DNA from: an uncultured Candidatus Saccharibacteria bacterium
GTDB taxonomy: Bacteria > Patescibacteriota > Saccharimonadia > Saccharimonadales > Saccharimonadaceae
NCBI GenBank assembly: GCA_937898545.1
Contig: CALEJV010000003.1
Span: forward strand, 124,001 to 188,000
Direction: 5' to 3'
DNA: 64,000 bases
Part shown: in pieces, positions 50,931 to 59,996 of the stretch
How positions within the stretch are numbered: the stretch's first letter is position 1
Layout: each line of letters opens with the position of its first letter
Notes under the pieces: model-generated
The model's input: only the letters and a program-made list of their open reading frames with translations
Databases searched by the model: none
Told to the model about the DNA's origin: nothing
Position numbers and translations under genes: made by a program

Positions 50931-51920
50931 CTAGATTTCGGCAGTTTGGCGACCCTCATAGAGGTTGAGGTACTGCGTGTAGACTGCCTGGTGGTGGGTG
51001 GCCATACCACCATCAGTTGACCCAACCATATTGTGGCCAATGTTGAGCCGCTTTGGCAGGTTGTAGTGCTGGAATGATGCATTGTTTGCTTGAGCCATGC
51101 GCTGCGGAATGCTTACCGCCAAACCATTATCGACAGCGTCATCATTCTCACTCGTCACTGTCGCAACGCGCTTGAGGCCCGGTGCAGCGAGGTCTTTCTT
51201 GAAGTTCTCTTTGACGATGAGATACTTGCCGAGTGCGCGGTATGACAGGCCACTTGGGCTAAACTTATCTGGCAAAATGTTATAGCCATACAATGTGCGC
51301 AGGATGGGTAGCTGCCACTTGGGGGCTTGGCTAGCTGCTGGCTCATAAAATGGCGCAAGCAGCAACACATTCGTAAAGAAGCCATTACCATACTGGGCAA
51401 GCCACGTCGCCATATCACCACCACCAGAGTGGCCAATGATACCAAGCTCATCACCGAGGCCGCTCACTTGCTGGGCGCTCGTCTTCATGAAGTCGGCAAT
51501 GTCTTTGGTAGAGATTTCACCATGGCGCTTGTTGTCGGTGTAGCCGTGCTTGGGTACGCGCGGTACATAAACATTGTAGCCTTGGTTGTAGAATTCATCT
51601 GCCAGCTTTTGGTAGACGTTGCTGCAGCCACTGATGCCGTGAATCATCAGGACGGCCTTTGCGGCGCGCTTGCCGTGAGTCTTGGTGTATGTGCGACACT
51701 CTGGGCGAATGCTGCTATCGCTCTCTTCTTGCTTGATTTGCTGGTCGATGCTGCTCATTGCCTCGTTGTAATTCTTGCGGCTTATAGTAGCTGAGCGTAA
51801 ATCGCTACTGGCGGCCGCTTGGCTTGGCGCTAGGAACGTTGTTGCTGTCACAAGCCCTGTTACACTCAACAGGCCAGCAACAACCCAACTCTTTAGGCTG
51901 ATATAGTCTGGTTTTATCAT
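50931..51920 (-). CDS. Exported alpha/beta hydrolase, paralog 2
   Basis: The product has 329 residues and shares most of its length with the enzyme at 47210 (VLMIHGISGC, Ser165 in GHSGGG, QAPKWQLPILRTLYG, NIGHNM). Here the N-terminus is a longer, cleavable signal-like segment (WVVAGLLSVTGLVTATTFL, then APSQAAA) rather than an anchor, so one copy may be secreted and the other tethered. The segment around VTSENDDAVD would supply the acid. An AGGAGGA site lies before the ATG. The pair flanks a region of membrane and regulatory genes. Confidence 0.85.
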   Translation of the reverse strand: MIKPDYISLKSWVVAGLLSVTGLVTATTFLAPSQAAASSDLRSATISRKNYNEAMSSIDQQIKQEESDSSIRPECRTYTKTHGKRAAKAVLMIHGISGCSNVYQKLADEFYNQGYNVYVPRVPKHGYTDNKRHGEISTKDIADFMKTSAQQVSGLGDELGIIGHSGGGDMATWLAQYGNGFFTNVLLLAPFYEPAASQAPKWQLPILRTLYGYNILPDKFSPSGLSYRALGKYLIVKENFKKDLAAPGLKRVATVTSENDDAVDNGLAVSIPQRMAQANNASFQHYNLPKRLNIGHNMVGSTDGGMATHHQAVYTQYLNLYEGRQTAEI

Positions 51921-52023
51921 GTCAGTCCTCCTTTAGTACTCTCCAGTATGCCGGAATGTTGCGTCAATTGCAAACACTGGTTATATATCTTGAAGCGAGC
52001 GCACACCAGTGTAGTATGAGTGC

Positions 52024-52034
52024 TAACAGAGGTC
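52024..52034 (+). repeat. Intergenic motif TAACAGAGGTC, copy 3
   Basis: It lies between the divergent end of the hydrolase gene and the terminator of the gene at 52112. With copy 4 it flanks that gene as a direct repeat. Confidence 0.45.
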
Positions 52035-52056
52035 ATATTGATGTAAAAACCACAAT

Positions 52057-52090
52057 AAAACCGCATTAAGTATACAAATGCGGTTTTTTG
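52057..52090. terminator. Terminator after the DUF6882-like gene
   Basis: AAAACCGCATT (52057-52067) pairs with AATGCGGTTTT (52077-52087). T-runs follow on both strands. Confidence 0.75.
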
Positions 52091-52111
52091 GTATATCACT
52101 GGTAGCGAGTA

Positions 52112-52861
52112 TTAGTCGTGATTAAACTCAAGCCGCTTCAGCCGCTCATACTCATCGAATTGGTAACTGACGCGGATACTTGTGCCAGTATCATCGGTGA
52201 CGCGGGCGTGATGGACGCCATTGTCATCGTCGTTCATCTCGATGCTCCAGCCTGGCATCAACTCCACAAAGCCCTCCAGCGACCATGCAATATCATCCAC
52301 CTGTTGCAAATAGCGTGGCAGGCGTGAGTAGAAGTAGTCGAGCGTAATGGGAGGTACGGGCTCAGAGATATTCTCAAGCAAAAGCACTACACGGCGACCA
52401 CCACGAATCGGTGAGCTGTAATAGTAATACTCCGTACCAAAGATAGTGATGGCAGCAAAGCCGATATCGTGCGCGACACTGGCGATCACAAGCTGCTGGT
52501 CTATATCGGATGGGAAGGTATATTCAACTTCTGGGCTAACGAGATCATTCTCTTTGTGTTCTAAGCCATACTCGCGTACCTTGTGGGCAAGCTCGACCGC
52601 TTTGCCAAACTGTGCAAGCTCGTCCGCGTAGCCCCACATGAGGGTTGGTGGCTCGACGGCGATGGATGCAAGCAGGTGTGCCTTGGCCGTTACCTTGCCT
52701 GTGTCTGATACCATGGCGAAGTGTTGCTTGTTGAGATCAACCTCGTAGCGAGAAGAGTCGTATGACCCAACCTTGTCCTGAAACATCGTGTCCATTAATT
52801 CTTGGCGGAGCGCGCTATAAATACAGTTACGCTGTCCCATTCGTCGAATACCGGTATGCAT
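52112..52861 (-). CDS. DUF6882-like soluble protein
   Basis: The product has 249 residues; TGGAGG lies 5 nt before the ATG. The first part has LLASIAVEPPTLMWGYADE, the pattern I associate with DUF6882 (a strand, then a Trp-rich turn in place of the usual TWLWGWAN). The second half is an acidic domain with ITLDYFYSRLP and SLEGFVELMP. No membrane segment. The two copies of the TAACAGAGGT motif at 52024 and 52962 flank it in direct orientation. The family call is tentative. Confidence 0.45.
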   Translation of the reverse strand: MHTGIRRMGQRNCIYSALRQELMDTMFQDKVGSYDSSRYEVDLNKQHFAMVSDTGKVTAKAHLLASIAVEPPTLMWGYADELAQFGKAVELAHKVREYGLEHKENDLVSPEVEYTFPSDIDQQLVIASVAHDIGFAAITIFGTEYYYYSSPIRGGRRVVLLLENISEPVPPITLDYFYSRLPRYLQQVDDIAWSLEGFVELMPGWSIEMNDDDNGVHHARVTDDTGTSIRVSYQFDEYERLKRLEFNHD

Positions 52862-52961
52862 ATAAACCTCCAGATTATGTTCTTGTATGCCTGTGTAATT
52901 GTAGCATAAGCAGACGGATAATGTAGCATATTTTGGATAGTATCGCTATTTTATGTCAATA

Positions 52962-52972
52962 TAACAGAGGTA
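52962..52972 (+). repeat. Intergenic motif TAACAGAGGTA, copy 4
   Basis: It lies 82 bases before the EXLDI-like gene, on the same strand. Confidence 0.45.
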
Positions 52973-53054
52973 ACACACTGCACTATCAAGCAACCTTGAC
53001 AGCACCATAGAAGATAGGTACTATATACGTATAGTTATACATATAGGGAGAAGC

Positions 53055-53558
53055 ATGATGGCCAATAAAACAATCTATTTTTCGCACAGCGACGAACGCT
53101 ATATTGAAGGGACTTTGCCTGACCTTAGTATGAGTCTATCTGCAGCGCTGATGGCGGGTTATCGTTTGTTAGTTGAGCGGCAGCAAGCAACACACGATGG
53201 TTTTCATGAAGTACAGCTGCGCGTTGGCAAGGATGGCGTATATCAGCATAAGGTTTTTATGGGTCGTAAGATATACAGGACAATAGCAAAGGACAAAGCA
53301 GCTCTTCGCGAACAGCGAGTGTATCTTACGCAAAAGGGCCGTTATGTGTACTATGAGCGCAATTACGCCGACTGGAACTATTGGCCTACAGGCACGCAGC
53401 GTAGCACGCAAACCAACGACAATCCAGCGACGGTCAAACAATGGGGGCGAATGGAGGTTGTTGATACGATCGATGAGCTCGCGGCGTATATCCCAGAGCG
53501 CGCTGTGCAAAATTTACAACAGAGCCTGGAGCAGCCAGTAGAGCATCTGGATATTTGA
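53055..53558 (+). CDS. EXLDI-family protein
   Basis: The product has 167 residues (167 from the first ATG, 166 from the next). The protein ends in EHLDI, the E-x-L-D-I signature of the EXLDI family, and has the Tyr/Trp-rich middle (QKGRYVYYERNYADWNYWP) and the C-terminal helix (DELAAYIPERAVQNLQQSLEQ) expected of it. The family has no known function. GGGAG precedes the start. An EVE-domain gene follows 120 bases later. Confidence 0.75.
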   Translation: MMANKTIYFSHSDERYIEGTLPDLSMSLSAALMAGYRLLVERQQATHDGFHEVQLRVGKDGVYQHKVFMGRKIYRTIAKDKAALREQRVYLTQKGRYVYYERNYADWNYWPTGTQRSTQTNDNPATVKQWGRMEVVDTIDELAAYIPERAVQNLQQSLEQPVEHLDI

Positions 53559-53679
53559 GAGATAAGACGGTAGATAGTTTCGTATCTTTTATATGGAGTA
53601 GCGTTGATATACGACGAAAGAGAATACGGTTTGTAGCGCAAGTTTGTTACACGAGTAAAGCAATCTAGAAGGAGGTTTT

Positions 53680-54132
53680 ATGGCACGATATTGGCTCGGC
53701 GTGGCCTCGAAGGATCACGTCCAAATAGGGGTAGAGGGTGGCTTTTGTCAGCTCTGCCATGGCAAGAAGGCACCGCTGACCCGCATGCAGCGTGGTGATT
53801 ATATCTTATATTATTCACCCAAGCAGGCCTCTCGATCTACTGAGCCTTGCCAGGCCATCACGGCATGTGGTGTGGTAACGGGTGATGACGTATACCAGCA
53901 CGAGATGTTCCCGGGGTTCATCCCGTACCGACGGGATATTGCCTGGCGCGCGCCAGTGCGTGAGGTACCAATTGCGGTGCTGCGCACACTGCCTGGCTGG
54001 CGCGATATCACGCCCAAGCTGCGCTTTGGCCATGTAGAACTGCCTGAGGAGCTGTTTCGGGCAATCTACGAACATATGACGGCCACTACGCAGCACGCTA
54101 ATATTTCCACCTCCGAGAAACGAGAAGAATAG
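53680..54132 (+). CDS. EVE-domain protein (UPF0310)
   Basis: The product has 150 residues and follows AGAAGGAGG. RYWLGVASKDHVQIGVEGGFCQLCHGKKAPL, split by its GGFCQLCHG core, and the strand patterns DYILYYSP and HEMFPGFIPYRRD are typical of UPF0310 EVE proteins, a PUA-like fold that reads modified bases in DNA or RNA. EVE proteins occur in housekeeping and in defence contexts. Here it stands between an EXLDI gene and pheT, with no restriction genes near. The first Met may have a better start a few residues on. Confidence 0.9.
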   Translation: MARYWLGVASKDHVQIGVEGGFCQLCHGKKAPLTRMQRGDYILYYSPKQASRSTEPCQAITACGVVTGDDVYQHEMFPGFIPYRRDIAWRAPVREVPIAVLRTLPGWRDITPKLRFGHVELPEELFRAIYEHMTATTQHANISTSEKREE

Positions 54133-54169
54133 CACAGCCTTACCTCGAGATGGTATACTATAACCCAGT

Positions 54170-56743
54170 ATGAAAGTCAGCCTTAATGTTATAAAACAAC
54201 TTATTAACTTTGAACTACCGCCGGTAGATGAGCTGGTGCAGCGTATTAACCAGCAGCTTGGTAGTGTGGAGCAGGTCGAGAACCTGGCCGAGCGTTACCG
54301 CGGTGCGCGCGTGGTGCGGGTGGTAGAGTGTGCTAAGCACCCCAATGCCGACCGCCTGAGCGTGACCAAAATTGATGACGGTATGACCGTGCCGGATGTG
54401 CCGCGTGATGAAAACGGCCTGGTGCAGGTGGTGTGCGGTGCGCCCAATGTGCAGGCTGATATGTGGGCCGTGTGGCTGCCGCCTGCAAGCACGGTGCCAG
54501 CCAGTATCCTCGAGGGTGAACCCTTTACGCTCGATGCTCGCAAGCTCCGTGGGGTGCTGAGCCAGGGTATGCTGGCCGCGGCAGATGAGCTAGCAATTGG
54601 CACCGACCACGAGGGGATTGTGGCACTGACGCCACGCGACCTGCCAGCGGGTAAGACGCTGCAACCAGGGACTGACTTTGCCGCGCTGTTTGGCCTGGAT
54701 GACTATGTGCTTGATATCGAGAACAAGATGTTTACCCACCGGCCAGATTGCTTTGGCCAGCTGGGGGTTGCGCGCGAGATTGCTGGCATCCTCCAGCGAC
54801 CATTTACGAGCCCGGCGTGGTATAACCTAGAGCAGGTATTTGGCGATGGCGATAGCGTGCCACTCGCGGTTTCGAACGATATTCCGCAGCTTGTGCCACG
54901 CTTTATGGCGGTGGCGATCCGCGGCGTGCAGGTCACGCCGAGCCCGTTTTGGCTGCAGTGCCAGCTGGTGGCGATGGGGGCAAAGCCGATTAATAACATT
55001 GTGGATGCGACGAATTATGTGATGCTAATGACGGCCCAGCCAACCCATGCCTACGATTACGATACGCTCCAGGGTGGGCAGCTTGGCGTGCGTATGGCGC
55101 GGCAGGGCGAAACGCTGGCGCTGCTGAGCGGTAAGACAATTGAGCTGACGCCAGACGACATAGTGGTTGCCGACGGGCAAGGCCCGGTGGCCCTGGGCGG
55201 CATCATGGGTGGCAGCCGCACTGAGGTATCAGCCACGACCACGACGATTGTGCTGGAGTGCGCTACCTTCGACATGTACGCAGTGCGCAAAATGGCCATG
55301 CGCCACGGCGTGTTTACCGATGCGCTGGCCCGCTTTAATAAAGGCCAGTCACCCCTGCAGAATGCGGCTGTGCTGAACCGGCTGATCGGTATGGTGGGCG
55401 GCGAGCAGGCCAGCCAAGTAGTGGATATTAAGCCGTTTACGAGTGAACATGGTGGGATTCTTGATGAGTATTTTGCAGGCAGATACGAGCCCGCAACCAT
55501 AAATATAACGAGTAGATTTATTAATGAGCGCCTGGGGACGAGCCTGGCTGAGAATGATATCTGCACGCTGCTTAATAACGTCGAAATCCACAGCCATGGC
55601 CCAGAGAACGAGCTTGACTATATCTGCCTGCAGGTGCCTTTCTGGCGGACAGACCTGGAAACCAAAGAGGATATCGTTGAGGAAATCGGCCGGCTGCATG
55701 GCTTTGATACCGTGCCGCGCCAGCTGCCCATGCGCCGTATTCAGCCAGCCGGTAAAAACCCCCGCCGTGAGCTAAAACGTGTTGTGCGCGAGGCGCTGGC
55801 CCGGGCCGGTGCCAACGAAGTGCTCAGCTACAGCTTTGTGCACGAGCGTGTGCTCAAGGGCGCAGGCCAAGACCCAGCCCAGGCTTTCCGGCTGTCGAAC
55901 GCCCTCAGCCCAGATCTCCAGTACTACCGCCTGAGCGTGCTGCCAAGTTTGCTCGATAAAGTCCATGCCAATATCAAGGCAGGGCACAGCGAATTTATGC
56001 TGTTCGAAATTGGCAAGGGCCACACCAAAGCACGAATCGGTGAGGACGGCCTGCCGGCTGAGCAATCACTGGTTGATCTTGTGTATAGTAGCAAAAAGCC
56101 CCGAGCTGGCGCCGCCTTTTACCACGTGCGGGCCACGCTGGACCAGCTGGCGCATGATAGCGGTCTGACTCTCGTGTATACGCCAGTCGCAGCAGCCCAA
56201 GATGATCCAGTATATGCACCCTTTGACATTAATCGCTCGGCTCATGTCTGGGTGAAAAGTAGTGAGGCGACGGGCCAGCCCGAGCGGCAGCTTATTGGTA
56301 TGGTTGGTGAGCTGCGCCCGGCAGTGGTGAAGCATTTCAAGCTACCTGATTATACTGCAGCGGCATCACTCCGCCTTGATGTGATGGAGCAGGTATGGCG
56401 CGATGCATCGGTACACTACCAGCCAATGAGTCGCTACCCTACCACCGCCCGCGATATCTCGATCCAGACAAGTACAGAGGTTACCTATGATGAACTCATG
56501 CAAGCAGTCTCGAGCGCTATGACTCGGGCTAGCGAAACATATCCAGATGTAACGATCCGCGATCTCACGCCACTGAGTATTTACAAAGCAACCCCTGATG
56601 CATCGCACCAAACCACGACATTTCGCCTAACGCTATCGAGTAGCCAAGCAACGCTGAGTGCCGAGCGTGTCCGTTCGATCATCCGGACGGTGTTTGCGCC
56701 CGAGCAGCATGCGCTGTTTCAGGGTGTGGACTTTGGTGAATGA
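54170..56743 (+). CDS. pheT: PheT, phenylalanyl-tRNA synthetase beta subunit
   Basis: The product has 857 residues. The N-terminal tRNA-binding (EMAP-like) domain holds HPNADRLSVTKID and VCGAPNV; the B3/B4 editing region, B5 domain (LETKEDIVEEIGRLHGFD) and the catalytic-like core follow, and the C-terminal FDX-ACB domain starts at YPTTARDISIQ. It completes the PheST tetramer with the alpha subunit encoded at 44799-45842. The split arrangement is unusual. A TATACT box lies 10 nt before the ATG. Its last 25 bases overlap the convergent exporter gene. Confidence 0.96.
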   Translation: MKVSLNVIKQLINFELPPVDELVQRINQQLGSVEQVENLAERYRGARVVRVVECAKHPNADRLSVTKIDDGMTVPDVPRDENGLVQVVCGAPNVQADMWAVWLPPASTVPASILEGEPFTLDARKLRGVLSQGMLAAADELAIGTDHEGIVALTPRDLPAGKTLQPGTDFAALFGLDDYVLDIENKMFTHRPDCFGQLGVAREIAGILQRPFTSPAWYNLEQVFGDGDSVPLAVSNDIPQLVPRFMAVAIRGVQVTPSPFWLQCQLVAMGAKPINNIVDATNYVMLMTAQPTHAYDYDTLQGGQLGVRMARQGETLALLSGKTIELTPDDIVVADGQGPVALGGIMGGSRTEVSATTTTIVLECATFDMYAVRKMAMRHGVFTDALARFNKGQSPLQNAAVLNRLIGMVGGEQASQVVDIKPFTSEHGGILDEYFAGRYEPATINITSRFINERLGTSLAENDICTLLNNVEIHSHGPENELDYICLQVPFWRTDLETKEDIVEEIGRLHGFDTVPRQLPMRRIQPAGKNPRRELKRVVREALARAGANEVLSYSFVHERVLKGAGQDPAQAFRLSNALSPDLQYYRLSVLPSLLDKVHANIKAGHSEFMLFEIGKGHTKARIGEDGLPAEQSLVDLVYSSKKPRAGAAFYHVRATLDQLAHDSGLTLVYTPVAAAQDDPVYAPFDINRSAHVWVKSSEATGQPERQLIGMVGELRPAVVKHFKLPDYTAAASLRLDVMEQVWRDASVHYQPMSRYPTTARDISIQTSTEVTYDELMQAVSSAMTRASETYPDVTIRDLTPLSIYKATPDASHQTTTFRLTLSSSQATLSAERVRSIIRTVFAPEQHALFQGVDFGE

Positions 56744-58137
56744 GGTTGATGCAAGCGACGCTGTGGTAGGCGATTGCGTAGACGGAGGAAGCTTCGCCGC
56801 GTGGGCCGACCAATCAGTACGCCAAATGACGCACCAGCCGCAATGGCAATAGCGATGAGGACAGCACGCACCAGCAGACCCGCCTCGCTTGAGCCAGTCG
56901 TCACGACGCCCATGAGCCCATTGTAGAGCGTGACGCCTGGCACAAGTGGAACGATTCCGGCATTGACGATGGCAAGGCTGGGCATATGCCACAAACGGGA
57001 AGCGGTTGTCGCAATAAAGCCAATTACCAAGCCCGCTGCCGCACTGGCCGCAATAGCAGACATGCTCCAGCCAGTAATGGCGAGGTATATATCATAGCCA
57101 AGCATGCCAGTTGCACCAGCTAGGATGATGCCGACTGGCTGAGTGTGGTTGCCGAGGGCAAAGGTGGCAGCAATAGCAGCTGCGCCGATATACTGATACA
57201 TCGTGCCAGTCAGCTGCAACTGATCGGGCGTGGCGACAAATTCAATCCCAAAACGCCGCGCTGTATACAGGCCAATCATCACACCGATCACCACGCCCAT
57301 TGTCATCATCGCCACTTTGAGTAGTCGACCTGTCGCCGTCACGTAATATTCGTCGATTGCATCCTGGAAGGCACCAACGATCATCATCCCTGCCACCAAG
57401 AGCACGATACCACTAACAGTTATAATGGTTGGGTTGATGATACCAAGAACATCGAGATAATGGTTGGTGGCAAGCCACGTGATGATGGTTGCAACCAATG
57501 TAATAACGCTTGCCGCGATGATTTGCGTAAAGAACACAGGAAGAGCAATGCGATTTAAGCGGCCTAGCAGCCACATAATCGTCACACCCATCACAAAGGT
57601 GGCAAAAATCACTGGTAACGACGCTGTATAGAGCAAGGCCGAGCCAGCGCTGAGCCCGCCGCCTGCCAGATAAATTACCCAAGGTGGATAGCGTCGTGGC
57701 TTGGCAAGGATGGCATCGAGCTCGCGCTCGGCAGCATCGAGGGTGAGCGCTCCCTCGGCAATAGTAGCGGCCAGGGTCTGGAGGCATTGCATGTGTTGGT
57801 AGTTGATCTCGCGCGGTGGGATGGTGCGCAGAAGCGTCAGTGGTTCGTAATCGTTACCTCGATCTTGCGATAAAATAAGCTGCGACGAAATAACGTCGAT
57901 ATGTACTTTGCGGGTACAGTAGGTGTCCGTAATACTGAGCGCCATATGAACGACATTTTGGGCTGGTGTGCCCATTGAAATGAGCTGATCGGCAATGCTC
58001 ATCGCCAAGCGCAGGGCGCGCATATTGGGTGTGAGGGCGCCATCAAGTTTCTCAACTGGCGCTGATTGCAGAGCAGTTGTACCGCCAATAGCCAGGCGGG
58101 CAAGCAGGGGCGAAAATAGTGTGTGGAGACGGTTCAT
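56719..58137 (-). CDS. ThrE-like threonine/serine exporter (DUF1212 and DUF3815)
   Basis: The product has 472 residues. The first part (to about 160) is the cytoplasmic DUF1212-like domain; then ten or so hydrophobic segments follow, with VAGMMIVGAFQDAIDEYYVTATGR and SLAIVNAGIVPLVPGVTLYNGLMG as typical blocks. The family exports threonine, serine and small peptides by proton exchange. It overlaps pheT by 25 bases at its 3' end, with the two genes converging. Confidence 0.9.
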   Translation of the reverse strand: MNRLHTLFSPLLARLAIGGTTALQSAPVEKLDGALTPNMRALRLAMSIADQLISMGTPAQNVVHMALSITDTYCTRKVHIDVISSQLILSQDRGNDYEPLTLLRTIPPREINYQHMQCLQTLAATIAEGALTLDAAERELDAILAKPRRYPPWVIYLAGGGLSAGSALLYTASLPVIFATFVMGVTIMWLLGRLNRIALPVFFTQIIAASVITLVATIITWLATNHYLDVLGIINPTIITVSGIVLLVAGMMIVGAFQDAIDEYYVTATGRLLKVAMMTMGVVIGVMIGLYTARRFGIEFVATPDQLQLTGTMYQYIGAAAIAATFALGNHTQPVGIILAGATGMLGYDIYLAITGWSMSAIAASAAAGLVIGFIATTASRLWHMPSLAIVNAGIVPLVPGVTLYNGLMGVVTTGSSEAGLLVRAVLIAIAIAAGASFGVLIGRPTRRSFLRLRNRLPQRRLHQPHSPKSTP

Positions 58138-58287
58138 CGTTCTTTAGTATACTGAGAAAAATCGCCATTGCAAGAGGTGTGTCGGCTGATGATTGTTCGC
58201 GTGGTGTTTCTGTGCAACACAAGGTGATGGTGGGTAACAGTGCTGGCGAAATAACTGCGATGCAAACGAACCAGCATTTATCGATGT

Positions 58288-58298
58288 GACCTCTGTTA
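58288..58298 (-). repeat. Intergenic motif TAACAGAGGTC, copy 5
   Basis: It lies on the minus strand between the divergent exporter and FKBP genes. Confidence 0.45.
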
Positions 58299-58324
58299 TC
58301 TAGCAGCCATACCGGCAAGTGTGC

Positions 58325-58330
58325 TATACT
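58325..58330 (+). promoter_or_regulatory. Extended -10 of the FKBP-trxB operon
   Basis: TGC-TATACT; leader of about 30 nt with AGAGGAG before the ATG at 58367. Confidence 0.55.
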
Positions 58331-58366
58331 GGGCAAGATAGATTAGTCGATGAAACAAGAGGAGTT

Positions 58367-59056
58367 ATGGCAACAACCAAGACACAACGCTGGATTATTA
58401 TTGTTATTTTGGTCGCGACGGTCGTCGGGACGCTGGGGTCATTTGCGGCGACGTTTCTCGCTTCGGAGAATTACAAAAATGACCAAGCCAAAGCGCAAAA
58501 AGCACAAGAAAAATACCAGAAACTTATGAAGGACTACCAAGCCAAGACAGTTGCTCAAGCGCAAGAATTGTCAAACAAATATTACCCAACCCTTAGCCAA
58601 TATACGAGTCGGGTTGGTGAGTTTGATCGGGATAGTGTGAAGGAGCTCTCTAGCGAAGATCTGGTAGTTGGTGATGGTGAGGAGATCAAGGATAATACGG
58701 CATTTGCGGCCTACTACATTGGCTGGAATCCAAAAGGCAAGGTGTTTGACCAATCTATCAAAGACGGCAAGCTTGATGCACCGTTTGCCGTTGAGGGTGG
58801 GCTCAAGAGTGCGAGTGTCATCACTGGCTGGAAGGAAGGCATCAAGGGGATGCGCCTTGGTGGAGTGCGTGAGCTAACCATCCCCTCCGACAAAGCATAC
58901 GGCGAGAAGGGTCAAGGCAACGACATTCCGGCCAATACACCACTGAAGTTCATCGTGATGGCAGTGCCAAAGCCGGCTACAATCGACACTTCAGAACTAC
59001 TGAAGGCATACCAAGAAGGCCAAGGAGGAAGCAACTATGGGCAACACTACCAATAA
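58367..59056 (+). CDS. Membrane-anchored FKBP-type peptidyl-prolyl isomerase
   Basis: The ATG at 58367 follows AGAGGAG and lies after the -10 box, unlike the longer frame to 58319. The product has 229 residues: one N-terminal membrane segment (about 8-30), a Lys/Gln coiled coil, then the FKBP domain (YYIGWNPKGKVFDQS, VITGWKEGIKGMRLGGVRELTIPSDKAYGEKG split over two strands, and IPANTPLKFIVMAV). It folds exported proteins at prolyl bonds. The trxB gene overlaps its 3' end by 20 bases. Confidence 0.92.
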   Translation: MATTKTQRWIIIVILVATVVGTLGSFAATFLASENYKNDQAKAQKAQEKYQKLMKDYQAKTVAQAQELSNKYYPTLSQYTSRVGEFDRDSVKELSSEDLVVGDGEEIKDNTAFAAYYIGWNPKGKVFDQSIKDGKLDAPFAVEGGLKSASVITGWKEGIKGMRLGGVRELTIPSDKAYGEKGQGNDIPANTPLKFIVMAVPKPATIDTSELLKAYQEGQGGSNYGQHYQ

Positions 59057-59996
59057 CCAAACTCAGATGCCGATCCACGACGTGGTGATGATCGGCGCAG
59101 GGCCAAGTGCCCTGGCTGCCGCGGTGTATACCACGCGCGAGAACCTGCAGACGGTGTTGTATGAAAAAGCGGTGATTGGTGGTCTCGCAGCAATTACTGA
59201 TAAGATCGATAACTACCCAGGTTTTGCTGACGGCGTATCAGGCCTCGACCTCGCCGAGCAGCTCCAGCGCCAGGCAGAGCGCTTTGGGGCGCAGATTGAG
59301 CTGGGTGAGGTATCGAGCCTCCGCAAAGATGGCAATGATACGATTGTGACGGTTGATGGGCAGGATGTACGTGCCCGTGCGGTGTTGATTGCCACTGGCA
59401 GTGCATATAACAAGCTTGGTATCCCCGGCGAAGATACATTGTATGGTCGCGGCGTACACTACTGTGCCACCTGTGATGGTGCGTTTTATAAAGGCAAGCG
59501 ACTGGTGGTGATCGGTGGCGGAAACTCTGGCTTGCAAGAGGCAATGTTCTTGACTCGCTTTGCAGAGCATATTGACCTCCTGGTGCGGAGCACGATCAAA
59601 GCGAGTGAGATCCTGCAGACCGACCTGCAGCCCTTTATCGAGCGAGGACAAATTAGCGTTCATCTTCATACCGAATCGACTGAAATTATAGCAGAGGATG
59701 GTAAGGTAACTGGTGTTGCAGCCATCAGTAATGGCCAGCCAACTACCTTCGCCTGTGATGGGGTGTTTGTCTTTGTTGGCCTTAAGCCAAACACGGGCTT
59801 TTTGCAGGGTACGCCCGTCCAGCTCGATGAGCGGGGGTTGATTATTACCAATGAACATCTTGAGACGACAATGCCTGGTGTCTTTGCCAGTGGTGATGTG
59901 CGTAGTGGCGCAACGATGCAGATTGCGACAGCGGTGGGCGAAGGCGCGACGGCTGCTTTGAGTATCCGTGAGTATATTCAGCAGCACAAAGCATAG
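59037..59996 (+). CDS. trxB: TrxB, thioredoxin reductase
   Basis: The product has 319 residues. GAGPSA at 20-25 binds FAD, the redox pair CATC is Cys143 and Cys146 (HYCATCDGAF), VIGGGNSGLQEA binds NADPH, and the C-terminal FASGDVRSG closes the flavin site. It reduces thioredoxin with NADPH. AAGGAGGAAGC lies inside the end of the FKBP gene. Thioredoxin itself is not in the window. It may supply thiol electrons for stress defence and for ribonucleotide reduction under some conditions. Confidence 0.96.
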   Translation: MGNTTNNQTQMPIHDVVMIGAGPSALAAAVYTTRENLQTVLYEKAVIGGLAAITDKIDNYPGFADGVSGLDLAEQLQRQAERFGAQIELGEVSSLRKDGNDTIVTVDGQDVRARAVLIATGSAYNKLGIPGEDTLYGRGVHYCATCDGAFYKGKRLVVIGGGNSGLQEAMFLTRFAEHIDLLVRSTIKASEILQTDLQPFIERGQISVHLHTESTEIIAEDGKVTGVAAISNGQPTTFACDGVFVFVGLKPNTGFLQGTPVQLDERGLIITNEHLETTMPGVFASGDVRSGATMQIATAVGEGATAALSIREYIQQHKA

